A stretch of DNA of 6,104 nucleotides from an uncultured Desulfovibrio sp. (GCA_900555975.1 USNI01000061.1:1-6104), one strand, 5' to 3'; shown: positions 1 to 6,065, numbered from the stretch's first letter. Translations and numbers: made by a program. Notes: a model not told the origin generated them from the sequence alone.

Positions 1-115
1 CCTGCACGAGCACGGCAAGCGCCAAGAAAAGAAGCGCGAGACAGAGCGCCCCGCAGAGACCTGCGGCCAGCATCCGCCCTGCCCGCCTCACTCCGTTCTG
101 AAAAGAGCACGCCAT
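1..115 (-). CDS. Partial membrane or exported protein, cut by the window edge
   Basis: The frame opens at the ATG at 115, six bases after the preceding stop codon, and stays open for 38 codons to the window edge, so the C-terminus is missing. The start MACSFQNGVRRAGRM is basic and is followed by a long hydrophobic run (about 16-37, rich in Leu and Ala), giving one membrane helix or an uncleaved signal. No clear Shine-Dalgarno precedes the ATG at 115. An alternative ATG at 73 would start at MLAAGLCG and leave out the basic lead. Tight spacing on the same strand places it in the ferrosome-like unit. Too little is present to name a family. Confidence 0.55.
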   Translation of the reverse strand, partial: MACSFQNGVRRAGRMLAAGLCGALCLALLFLALAVLVQ

Positions 116-121
116 GACGAG

Positions 122-580
122 CTACCAGAGCGCCTTCCGGTGCGCGGCAAGATGCTGGATGCCGGCAGCCGTGAATACGGCTCCCGCCACGCGGTGCAGG
201 GATCCAGACCCCGCGGCGAGACCGGCAAGGCAGATCAGCAGGGAGACCAGCATGGCGCGATCCACCATGCGCGTGGCACGGCGGCCGAGCAGGCACGAAA
301 GGACGTCCCCGCTCCGTTTCGTTTTGGCGGAAGAAACCTGCGGAAGCACGGCCGTTCCCTGTTCTGCAAGTTTCAGCAGTTTTTCCCGGGAAAGCACCTC
401 GGGATCGTAGAAAAGCAGCAGAGATCCGGTAACGGGATTCACCTTCACTTCCGTCACGCCGTCTACGGCACCGAGAGAAGCGGCCGCCATGTCGGCAATC
501 TCCCTCTGCTTCAGCGCCGGATGGCGCAGACGCACACGCCCGTCGATGAAGCTCGTGATACAATCGCAAACGCAGTCCAT
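122..580 (-). CDS. HMA-like domain protein with C-terminal membrane helices, FezC-like
   Basis: A 152-residue protein whose ATG (580) lies one base after the ATPase stop codon. AGGGAGG (587-593), 6 nt upstream, gives a strong ribosome binding site inside the ATPase gene, so the two are translationally coupled. The N-terminus carries C3-x-C5-x-C7. Residues about 11-60 form an HMA-like fold with GRVRLRHP and VKVNPVTGSLLLFYDPE. The latter closely parallels VRVNPRTGSVLLLYAGE in the ATPase N-domain, so the two domains are probably paralogous. As there, the usual GMxCxxC metal site is absent. A basic stretch (RRATRMVDR, 100-108) precedes two hydrophobic segments at about 109-126 and 130-145. The set of an HMA domain plus membrane anchor after a P1B-6 ATPase recalls FezC of Desulfovibrio magneticus ferrosome clusters. 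It may pass iron to the pump or organise the membrane. Domain call is good; the FezC assignment rests on order and architecture. Confidence 0.78.
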   Translation of the reverse strand: MDCVCDCITSFIDGRVRLRHPALKQREIADMAAASLGAVDGVTEVKVNPVTGSLLLFYDPEVLSREKLLKLAEQGTAVLPQVSSAKTKRSGDVLSCLLGRRATRMVDRAMLVSLLICLAGLAAGSGSLHRVAGAVFTAAGIQHLAAHRKALW

Positions 581-581
581 G

Positions 582-2648
582 TCATTCCTCCCTGGGAAGA
601 GCCGGGCGCATGGCGTTCAGAGACACGCCCAGCGTTGTGAGATTGTGAAGTACCGCCGAAACTCCGGGTCGGAGCAGCCCGGTCAGCCCGCCGAACAGGA
701 AGGCCGAATTGAGCGCCATGGTGGCCGCAAAGTTGAACTGAATCCGCCTCATGGCTCCGCGGCCGAGTTCCAGAGCCGTCACGAGGTCATGGAGCGAACC
801 GCCCATGAGCACCACGTCGGCCACCTCCCGCGCAAGATCCGCGCCGTCGCGCAGCGTCACGCCCACATCCGCGGAGGAAAGCGCCGGAGAATCGTTGACG
901 CCGTCGCCGAGCATGAGCACGGTACGCCCTTCGGCCTTCAGCTCCCGTACCACGCGGGCCTTGTCTTCGGGAAGCACCTGCGCGCAATACTCCGTGATGC
1001 CGAGCTTTCCGGCCACGGCCGACGCCGTACGCACGTCGTCGCCGGTGAGCATGAGAATGTGCTCCACGCCCATGAGGTGCAGGCGGCGGATCAGCTCGGG
1101 ACTTTCGGGCCGCAGCGGATCCTCCATGAGGATGAGCCCGACAAGCCTGCCGTCCACGGCAAGATAAAGCAGGGAATACCCCTCGCCGGACGCGGCTTCG
1201 ATCTCCGTCTCCATGGGGGCAACATCCACGCCCTCATCCTGGGAAAGATAGTGACGGCTGCCGAGAAGCACGCGTCTTCCGCGCCACATGGAGGCTATGC
1301 CGTGCGCCACCACATATTCCACCTCGGTATGCTCCTCCTCGTGGCGAAGTCCGCGCTCTTCGGCGCAGTGCACCACGGCACGGGCCACGGGATGGGGAAA
1401 ATGCTCCTCAAGGCAGGCGGAAAGACGGAGAATGTCGTCTTCGGCATAGCCTTCTGCGGCAATGACGCGGGCCACCTTCGGCCGCGACTGCGTCAGCGTG
1501 CCGGTCTTGTCGAACACTACCGTATCCACCGTGGAAAGAGCTTCCAGAAAACGGCCGCCCTTCACCATGACTCTGTGCCGCACGCCCTCGTTCATGGCCG
1601 ACAGTATGGCCAGAGGCGTGGCCAGACGAAGCGCGCAGGAATAGTCCACAAGAAGAACGGAGGCGGCGCGGGTGAGGTTGCGCGTCACAAGCCAGACCAG
1701 CGCGGCCAGCCCGAAGGTGAAGGGCACGGCGCGGTCGGCCAGACTTTCAAAACGCCCCTGAATGCCCGCCTTCATCTGCTCGGAATTCTCGATGAAGCGC
1801 ACGATCTGCTGCATACGGGTATCCCGGCCGAAGCTCGTCGAGCGGACGAAAATCTCCCCGTCCTCCACTACGGTTCCGGCGTAGACGGAAGCACCTCTGC
1901 CGCGCATGACGCCCATCGGCTCCCCGGTCATGGAGGATTCGTTCACCGAGGCGACGCCCTCCTCCACCACGCCGTCCACGGGAACGGCGGAACCGGCCCG
2001 CACGATGACGAGGTCGCTCTCCCGCAGTTCGGAAAAGGGAATGAGCATTTCCTCGCCGTCCCGGCGCACCCAGAGCCTGTCCACCTGCAGCGCCAGATGC
2101 GAGGCGAGATTTTCCAGCGACTTCTTCTGCGTATAGCGCTCCAGCGAATCGCCGAAGCCGAGAAGCAGGGTAAGCAGTCCCACGGTGCCGAAATCGCGCC
2201 GCAGAAGCGATATGGCGATGGCCGCGCCGTCAAGGGCGTCCACGTCCATCCTGCCGTGCGCAAAGGACGACAGGCAGCGGCGAAGATAAGGCAGCGCACC
2301 GGAAAGGGCCGTACCCATGTTCACGACCATGGGCAAAAAAGGTCGGATGAAAAGAAAACGAAAAAAAGGAAAAAGACTCGGACGCTCGCTCCCTCGACGT
2401 GTCGGAACCGGCACCTGCGGTTCCTTTCGTCTTTCGGCTCCGCCGAGAAAGGCAAGGGCGCGGCCGAACGCGTCCTCACCGGCATAAAGAAGCAGAACGC
2501 TCCCGGTACGAGGATTGACGCGCACCCCTTCCACGCCCTCCAGGGCATCCAGACCGTCGGCCAGGGCCGTAGCCGTAGCCAAACCGAAACGTTCGACGCT
2601 GCGCAGTCTCGCACGGCCGGGGATGCGGTGGACCAGAACAAAATTCAT
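582..2648 (-). CDS. fezB: P1B-6-type heavy-metal P-type ATPase, ferrosome ATPase FezB-like
   Basis: A 688-residue metal-pumping P-type ATPase. The ATG at 2648 is chosen because GGGAG lies 6 nt upstream; an in-frame TTG at 2747 would translate the terminator hairpin and is unlikely. An HMA-like domain (about 1-70; HRIPGRARLR and VNPRTGS) lacks the CxxC copper/zinc motif. Membrane helices follow at about 92-115 and 138-165, then the actuator loop with TGE (241-243), helices at about 306-350 with S337-C338-A339 in place of CPC, the phosphorylation site DKTGT (Asp380), the HP motif (His419-Pro420), GDGVND (581-586) and two C-terminal helices with HN at 668-669. All catalytic motifs are intact. 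The SCA motif is, to my knowledge, characteristic of the P1B-6 group to which FezB belongs; FezB is required for ferrosome formation and is thought to move iron into the compartment. The Fur promoter and neighbours support iron. ATPase class is certain; metal and organelle role are inferred. Confidence 0.9.
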   Translation of the reverse strand: MNFVLVHRIPGRARLRSVERFGLATATALADGLDALEGVEGVRVNPRTGSVLLLYAGEDAFGRALAFLGGAERRKEPQVPVPTRRGSERPSLFPFFRFLFIRPFLPMVVNMGTALSGALPYLRRCLSSFAHGRMDVDALDGAAIAISLLRRDFGTVGLLTLLLGFGDSLERYTQKKSLENLASHLALQVDRLWVRRDGEEMLIPFSELRESDLVIVRAGSAVPVDGVVEEGVASVNESSMTGEPMGVMRGRGASVYAGTVVEDGEIFVRSTSFGRDTRMQQIVRFIENSEQMKAGIQGRFESLADRAVPFTFGLAALVWLVTRNLTRAASVLLVDYSCALRLATPLAILSAMNEGVRHRVMVKGGRFLEALSTVDTVVFDKTGTLTQSRPKVARVIAAEGYAEDDILRLSACLEEHFPHPVARAVVHCAEERGLRHEEEHTEVEYVVAHGIASMWRGRRVLLGSRHYLSQDEGVDVAPMETEIEAASGEGYSLLYLAVDGRLVGLILMEDPLRPESPELIRRLHLMGVEHILMLTGDDVRTASAVAGKLGITEYCAQVLPEDKARVVRELKAEGRTVLMLGDGVNDSPALSSADVGVTLRDGADLAREVADVVLMGGSLHDLVTALELGRGAMRRIQFNFAATMALNSAFLFGGLTGLLRPGVSAVLHNLTTLGVSLNAMRPALPREE

Positions 2649-2654
2649 GAACAT

Positions 2655-2682
2655 CTCCCGAATGAGCGGAGGTTGCCCTCCG
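2655..2682 (-). promoter_or_regulatory. Ribosome binding site region of the ATPase with alternative hairpins
   Basis: Just after the T6 tract, CGGAGG (2677-2682) pairs with CCTCCG (2667-2672) around a GCAA tetraloop, a stable GNRA hairpin. The Shine-Dalgarno GGGAG (2655-2659) lies 6 nt before the ATG at 2648. The same CCTCCG arm contains CTCC, which could instead pair with GGAG of the Shine-Dalgarno, so the two foldings exclude each other. Pairings are seen; any switching is inference. Confidence 0.5.
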
Positions 2683-2724
2683 AAAAAATCCGGCCGACGC
2701 CGGATGAGCGGCGACCGGCCGGAT
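2683..2724 (-). terminator. Terminator-like hairpin inside the operon, before the ATPase gene
   Basis: Read on the minus strand, ATCCGGCCG (2716-2724) pairs perfectly with CGGCCGGAT (2688-2696). An inner stem CGCCG/CGGCG (2709-2713 with 2698-2702) closes a 6-nt loop, and a small asymmetric bulge separates the two stems. The 14-bp GC-rich stem runs directly into T6 (2683-2688), the form of a rho-independent terminator. It sits between the small membrane gene and the ATPase, so it should make part of the transcripts stop early, giving more of the first protein. It could also be a regulated attenuator. No separate promoter for the ATPase is evident. Confidence 0.7.
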
Positions 2725-2750
2725 CGAAAGTCAGGCGACACGAACAAAAA

Positions 2751-3005
2751 TCAGGCGTGGCTCTCTTCCTGCCGTTCCCTGCGCTTTTCGGAAGCGTGCT
2801 GCGCCTCGGCCACCAGATCCTCCACGTTTTCGCGCACGGTTTCGGCCTTGGCCATGAGGGCATCCTTCACGTCGAGTCCGCGGCTCACAAGTTCGGTGGC
2901 AAAGGGCTTGAGATCAAGCTTGCCGCGGCTCACGGCCACGGCACCAACAGCGCCGAGAGCCACACCGCCGAGAAAGAACAAACCGTATTTGAGATTCTCG
3001 TTCAT
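2751..3005 (-). CDS. Small single-pass membrane protein, FezA-like (DUF6110-like)
   Basis: An 84-residue protein starting at the ATG at 3005, fixed by AGGAGG 8 nt upstream; an open frame extends further upstream but crosses the promoter and is not used. Residues 7-25 form one hydrophobic helix rich in Gly and Ala, with GVALG (14-18) as a GxxxG packing motif and evenly spaced glycines. A charged amphipathic segment follows (about 27-80), ending in a very hydrophilic tail with RRERQEE. The look is that of DUF6110 proteins found beside P1B-type ATPases in ferrosome clusters, where a small hydrophobic protein is encoded with FezB. It is first in its unit, under the Fur promoter, which suits an abundant structural membrane component. 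The family match is from memory of its pattern; the membrane topology is direct. A role in shaping or anchoring the ferrosome membrane is inferred. Confidence 0.78.
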   Translation of the reverse strand: MNENLKYGLFFLGGVALGAVGAVAVSRGKLDLKPFATELVSRGLDVKDALMAKAETVRENVEDLVAEAQHASEKRRERQEESHA

Positions 3006-3101
3006 AACCTTATCCTCCTCTTCGCAGATTTCCCTGCGTATCCTTGACGAATACCCAAAAACACGTCCGGCGCATCCGGTCCCGGGGCCATACCGGAATA
3101 C
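3006..3101 (-). promoter_or_regulatory. 5' leader of the ferrosome-like operon with a strong ribosome binding site
   Basis: The predicted leader is about 95 nt. It contains a possible 6-bp stem (TCCGGT with ACCGGA) enclosing an 11-nt loop near its 5' end. A second small hairpin, CGCAG with CTGCG around a 6-nt loop, lies at 3023-3038, just upstream of the Shine-Dalgarno. The sequence AGGAGG (3014-3019) lies 8 nt before the ATG at 3005, which fixes that start. I see no known riboswitch or small ORF with a ribosome binding site. Confidence 0.45.
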
Positions 3102-3107
3102 GGGTGA

Positions 3108-3136
3108 ACTATATTGAAACAGATTTTTATTGTCAA
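3108..3136 (-). promoter_or_regulatory. Consensus sigma-70 promoter with a second, weaker Fur-like site
   Basis: TTGACA (3131-3136), a 17-bp spacer and TATAGT (3108-3113) form a near-ideal promoter on the minus strand, with transcription expected to start near 3101. The 19-mer GACAATAAAAATCTGTTTC (3116-3134) starts at the GAC of the -35 box and matches the Fur consensus at 13 of 19 positions. This is the same placement as the stronger box in the promoter at 6066-6094. With the box at 3144-3162 it would make a tandem Fur site covering the promoter. The promoter call is firm; the second Fur site is tentative. Confidence 0.78.
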
Positions 3137-3143
3137 CTATAAA

Positions 3144-3162
3144 GAAAAGGAATTTCATTATC
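3144..3162 (-). promoter_or_regulatory. Fur box upstream of the ferrosome-like operon
   Basis: The minus-strand 19-mer GATAATGAAATTCCTTTTC agrees with the Fur consensus GATAATGATAATCATTATC at 15 of 19 positions; the upstream half GATAATGA is perfect. It lies 7 bp before the -35 box, and a Fur footprint normally extends past the 19-mer, so binding should hinder polymerase. Fur control of iron-storage and iron-transport genes is well established; its action here is inferred. Confidence 0.72.
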
Positions 3163-3164
3163 AT

Positions 3165-3650
3165 TTACTGGGGAACCGAATCGCATCCGCGCCTGGCCGC
3201 GGCAAGAAAACGCTCGGCAAGCAGCGCGGGAGCCGCCAGACGACGGGCTTCGTCGCCGGAACACAGGCTTTCCTCCTCGTTCATGGGAACGCTTGCGCAG
3301 GCCTCGGCCAGAAGCGCGTCGAAGGCATCCCGGAACGCCTCGAAGGACGCGCGCACTTCGGGATAGGCGTTGTTCTCGCGCCAGGGCAGACGCAGCGTCT
3401 GCGGCCAGCTTTTTCCGCGATGCGAGGGCGATTCCAGATCGTAACATGAAATGCCTTCCGGCCCTCCGGAGCGTTCGAGACATCCCGGATAGCAGTACTC
3501 CTGCCAGGAATCCTGCGGCTCAGGAATGGTGGATCGCAGACGCAGCGGCGGCAGAGCCAGCGCTTTTTCATGCTCCTCAAGCACCATGCTGTAGATGAGC
3601 AGCGGACGAAGGTTTCCCCGCTTCTTGGTGATCTTCCATTCTATGTGCAT
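3165..3650 (-). CDS. Uncharacterised 161-residue protein, third gene of the MoxR/VWA unit
   Basis: I do not recognise this family. The ATG at 3650 is chosen because AAGGAG (3657-3662) sits 6 nt upstream. An earlier in-frame ATG at 3677 lies 1 nt past the VWA stop codon but has no ribosome binding site, and would add nine residues. The protein begins MHIEWKITKK, has no signal peptide or membrane helix, and appears soluble. It has six cysteines (53, 57, 69, 118, 130, 156), two of them in a CYPGC motif, and several tryptophans in its middle third. The C-terminal third (about 97-155) is Ala/Glu/Arg-rich and probably helical. It follows the VWA gene by 28 nt, so it is probably co-transcribed with the AAA+/VWA pair and may be an accessory subunit or client. 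Its TAA stop is two bases from the Fur box of the next unit. Confidence 0.75.
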   Translation of the reverse strand: MHIEWKITKKRGNLRPLLIYSMVLEEHEKALALPPLRLRSTIPEPQDSWQEYCYPGCLERSGGPEGISCYDLESPSHRGKSWPQTLRLPWRENNAYPEVRASFEAFRDAFDALLAEACASVPMNEEESLCSGDEARRLAAPALLAERFLAAARRGCDSVPQ

Positions 3651-3678
3651 GACGGACTCCTTTTCTTCGGCCTGCATC

Positions 3679-5013
3679 TCAAACGACGGAATGTTCAGGC
3701 ATGATGAGCACTTCTCCGAACGGCGGCCGGATCTTCGGTTCGGAAGGACAGACCCAGAGCACCGGACAGGGCATTTCTTCAGGAAAGCGATCGCATTCCA
3801 TGTCGGTGAACCACAGAAGGCAGGCCGGCGTCACGCCGGTTTCCTCCAGCGCCTCCGTCACGGGACGGTAGTCGGTTCCGCCTCCGCCGGAAGGCAGGGG
3901 CGTGACCGGCAGATCCTGCCGTTCGTACACGGCACGCCCCGTGACGGTCATGTCGTGCCAGAACACCAGCAGCGTGGTGTCGAACGCCTCAAGAATGCCG
4001 GACAGCTCCGTACAGAAACGGGAAAGCAGCGACGCGTCCACGGAGCCGGAGGCATCCACCGCAAGAGCCACGGTCGGAAGACGCATTTCCCGGCGGGAAG
4101 GCAGGTACAGCCCGGCATGCACATGGCGCCGATCCGGCTGCGACCAGGAATAGTCGTTGTCCGAACAGGACTCGATGAAACGGGAAAGCTGTTCCCTCCA
4201 GTCGATCGAAGGATACAGCCGCGAACGCACGAACCGAGCCAGACCGGCGGGCATGTCGCCCATGCGCAGCGCTTCCTGAAACGCCTGTGTCAGAGCCGTA
4301 TCCGCTTCCTGTTCAGCCTTCTCCCGCGCCGCATCTCCCGTGCCGTCCCGCAGCAAAGGATGATCGCGTACCTCGCCCCAGTCATCCCGTTCCGCATCGC
4401 GCTCCCGTCCTTGTTTCCGTTCCGACGCCGAGCCTCCCAGATTCTGCAGAGCACCCCTCTTTTTCTCTCCGCGCTTCGGCGAGGCGGAAGACAGCTCGTT
4501 TTCCACGCCGCGCTCTCCGCCGAGGCCGTCGCTCCCTTCGCCCTCCACGGAAGCGCTCTCTTCTCCCTCCTCGGAAAGAACATGGGCGCGGTGACTCTCC
4601 CCGTCCTGAAGCACGGCAAGCCAGCCGTAGATCTCATCCGCGCTTCTGTCCGCATATTCGGGGCGGTAGAGCGCGCCTTCCGGCAGCGAAAAGCCCGATT
4701 CCAAGAGCAGATGATTCACCGCATAGTCGCAGGCCCTGTTCCAAAGCCGCTCGTCGCGCCCGGCGCGACGCACATGATGCCCCAGCGCCACATGAAGCAC
4801 TTCATGCGCCAAGGCCGAGAGCAGCGCCCTGTCGGAGGCGGCACAGGCATACGCCGGATTGCAGCCCAGCGTGCGCCCGTCCACCCAGAGACCTGTGCAG
4901 CTTTCATCGCAGACGGGACGAAGCCGCAGAGCAAGGGAACCGAAAAAAGGATGCGAAAGCACAAGAGCGGCGCGAGCGCGTTCCAGCGCCTTCAGCGCCT
5001 CGACGCTCCTCAC
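3679..5013 (-). CDS. HExxH metallopeptidase-like / VWA-domain protein (DUF2201-like), MoxR partner
   Basis: A 444-residue soluble protein with two domains. The N-terminal part (about 1-135) carries HEVLHVALGHH with the HExxH zinc-type motif at 70-74, followed by WNRACDYAVN (91-100), whose Asp96 may be a third ligand. This resembles the putative metallopeptidase domain of DUF2201 proteins. A charged low-complexity linker spans about 140-240. The C-terminal VWA domain (about 312-444) has an apparently complete MIDAS metal site: DASGS at 320-324, Thr380 in GGGGTD, and Asp404 in FTDM. The start is GTG at 5013, overlapping the AAA+ stop as GTGA, so translation is probably coupled; there is no strong Shine-Dalgarno sequence. 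By analogy with MoxR/VWA pairs the VWA domain would recruit the ATPase or its client through Mg2+. Whether the HExxH domain cleaves anything is not known from sequence. Domain calls are confident; function is inferred. Confidence 0.9.
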   Translation of the reverse strand: MRSVEALKALERARAALVLSHPFFGSLALRLRPVCDESCTGLWVDGRTLGCNPAYACAASDRALLSALAHEVLHVALGHHVRRAGRDERLWNRACDYAVNHLLLESGFSLPEGALYRPEYADRSADEIYGWLAVLQDGESHRAHVLSEEGEESASVEGEGSDGLGGERGVENELSSASPKRGEKKRGALQNLGGSASERKQGRERDAERDDWGEVRDHPLLRDGTGDAAREKAEQEADTALTQAFQEALRMGDMPAGLARFVRSRLYPSIDWREQLSRFIESCSDNDYSWSQPDRRHVHAGLYLPSRREMRLPTVALAVDASGSVDASLLSRFCTELSGILEAFDTTLLVFWHDMTVTGRAVYERQDLPVTPLPSGGGGTDYRPVTEALEETGVTPACLLWFTDMECDRFPEEMPCPVLWVCPSEPKIRPPFGEVLIMPEHSVV

Positions 5014-6038
5014 AGAAGCACGTCCGCATGTTTCTGCGCCCAGTCTCCGAACGCGGCGCTTTCCACAAGGCCGGGATCACGGCATACGGCCTGACGCATG
5101 CACAAAACGCCGAACTCCACGGGGAGCCTGTCGAGATACGCGCATGCCCGAGAAAAATTCTCACGGGAAACGCCAGAGGCCAGCGCCTCGCTCACGGCAT
5201 ACAGGGCCGCAGGTTCCGTAGGCACCGGAGCCTGAAGCGGCGCCGCCAGTACCTCTTCAACGGAAGGCAGCTCCCGCCATACCTGAAGAAAACCCATGAA
5301 CTCCGCTGCCGCGCCGTCTCCCACCGCACCGCGATAAAGGCCGTATTCCACATCGCGCGACGGATGGGCGTTCATGATCGCCGACACGAAGGCCCAGGAC
5401 CGTGGGGATGCAAAGGCGCGGGAAGCGGACTGCGGGTCGAAGTCGTGCAGCAGCTTCGGTCGGAAACGGAGAAAGGCCGTCACTTCGCTGCGGATGCCGG
5501 AGAGTTCCGCCCAGTCCAGCCAGTCGTCGAGATGGACGTCGAACTCCAGATGCACCATGCGGTTGGAAAGCGCCGCAGGCATGCGATGCGTGACGGATCT
5601 GTCCTTCTCGCGATTGCCCGCCGCCACCACGACCCAACCTTCGGGAAGCTCGTACTCGCCTATGCGCCTGTCCAGAATGAGCTGATAGCAGGCGGCCTGC
5701 ACCAGAGGCGGCGCGGCGTTCAGCTCGTCGAGAAAAAGGATGCCGCGCTCCTCGTCGCCCGGGCCGGGCAGAAAGGACGGCGCACACCATTGGGTGGAAC
5801 CTTCGGCCGTGATGCGGGGAATGCCCCGAAGATCCACAGGATCAAGCAGCACCGCCCGGATATCCCGAAGCGCATAGCCGGACGAACGGGCCACAGAGGC
5901 CACTACCTGACTTTTGCCCACACCGGGCGCTCCCCAAAGAAAAACGGGTTGACGGATGGAAAGAAGCGTATGAAGCGAAGATATGATGTGCGATGGTCTC
6001 ATAGTGCGATGGTTCGGTCGATGCCGGATGAAAAACAT
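5010..6038 (-). CDS. MoxR-type AAA+ ATPase
   Basis: A MoxR-family AAA+ ATPase of up to 342 residues. Visible motifs (numbered from the ATG at 6038) are Walker A GAPGVGKS at 36-43, Walker B ILFLDELN at 100-107, a sensor-1 segment AAGN at 139-142, a likely arginine-finger segment SNRM at 158-161 and a sensor-2 segment SPRSW at 211-215. All catalytic positions look intact. MoxR proteins use ATP hydrolysis to remodel partner proteins, often with a VWA-domain partner encoded next door, as in RavA-ViaA, CbbQ-CbbO and NorQ-NorD. That partner is present here: the stop codon overlaps the GTG start of the HExxH/VWA gene by 4 nt. The start is uncertain. The ATG at 6002 begins MRPSHIISSL and fits the usual short lead before Walker A, but neither it nor the ATG at 6038 has a Shine-Dalgarno sequence. 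No signal peptide is seen, so it is probably cytoplasmic. The substrate is unknown. Confidence 0.93.
   Translation of the reverse strand: MFFIRHRPNHRTMRPSHIISSLHTLLSIRQPVFLWGAPGVGKSQVVASVARSSGYALRDIRAVLLDPVDLRGIPRITAEGSTQWCAPSFLPGPGDEERGILFLDELNAAPPLVQAACYQLILDRRIGEYELPEGWVVVAAGNREKDRSVTHRMPAALSNRMVHLEFDVHLDDWLDWAELSGIRSEVTAFLRFRPKLLHDFDPQSASRAFASPRSWAFVSAIMNAHPSRDVEYGLYRGAVGDGAAAEFMGFLQVWRELPSVEEVLAAPLQAPVPTEPAALYAVSEALASGVSRENFSRACAYLDRLPVEFGVLCMRQAVCRDPGLVESAAFGDWAQKHADVLL
5988..6013 (-). repeat. 10-bp direct repeat flanking an AAA+ start codon
   Basis: ACCATCGCAC occurs twice on the minus strand, at 6004-6013 and 5988-5997, 16 nt apart. The ATG at 6000-6002 lies between the copies. The second copy is inside the coding frame. 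The repeat itself is exact; a role in translation control is speculative and chance is possible. Confidence 0.4.
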
Positions 6039-6065
6039 ACGATGATGCGGAAGACGTTTTTTTCT

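Noticed and set aside
2334..2375. A-rich tract on the plus strand (T-rich on the coding strand), with A7 at 2361-2367, as a possible slippage or frameshift site.
   Set aside because: It encodes a Phe-rich first membrane segment of the ATPase and the frame continues without interruption; no slippery heptamer with a following structure is evident.
2649..2747. A 33-residue N-terminal extension of the ATPase from a TTG at 2747.
   Set aside because: It would translate the terminator hairpin, lacks a Shine-Dalgarno sequence, and the ATG at 2648 has one and begins at the expected HMA-like domain.
489..3047. An 852-codon open frame on the plus strand.
   Set aside because: It lies antisense to the ATPase and its neighbours, has a His/Arg/Gly-rich composition with no recognisable domain, and is explained by GC-rich codon bias opposite real genes.
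3006..3164. A 53-residue upstream extension of the small membrane protein.
   Set aside because: It would cover the promoter and leader; AGGAGG at 3014-3019 clearly serves the ATG at 3005.
3595..5094. A 499-codon open frame on the plus strand.
   Set aside because: It is antisense to the well-supported HExxH/VWA gene with its intact MIDAS motifs, and has no ribosome binding site or known motif.
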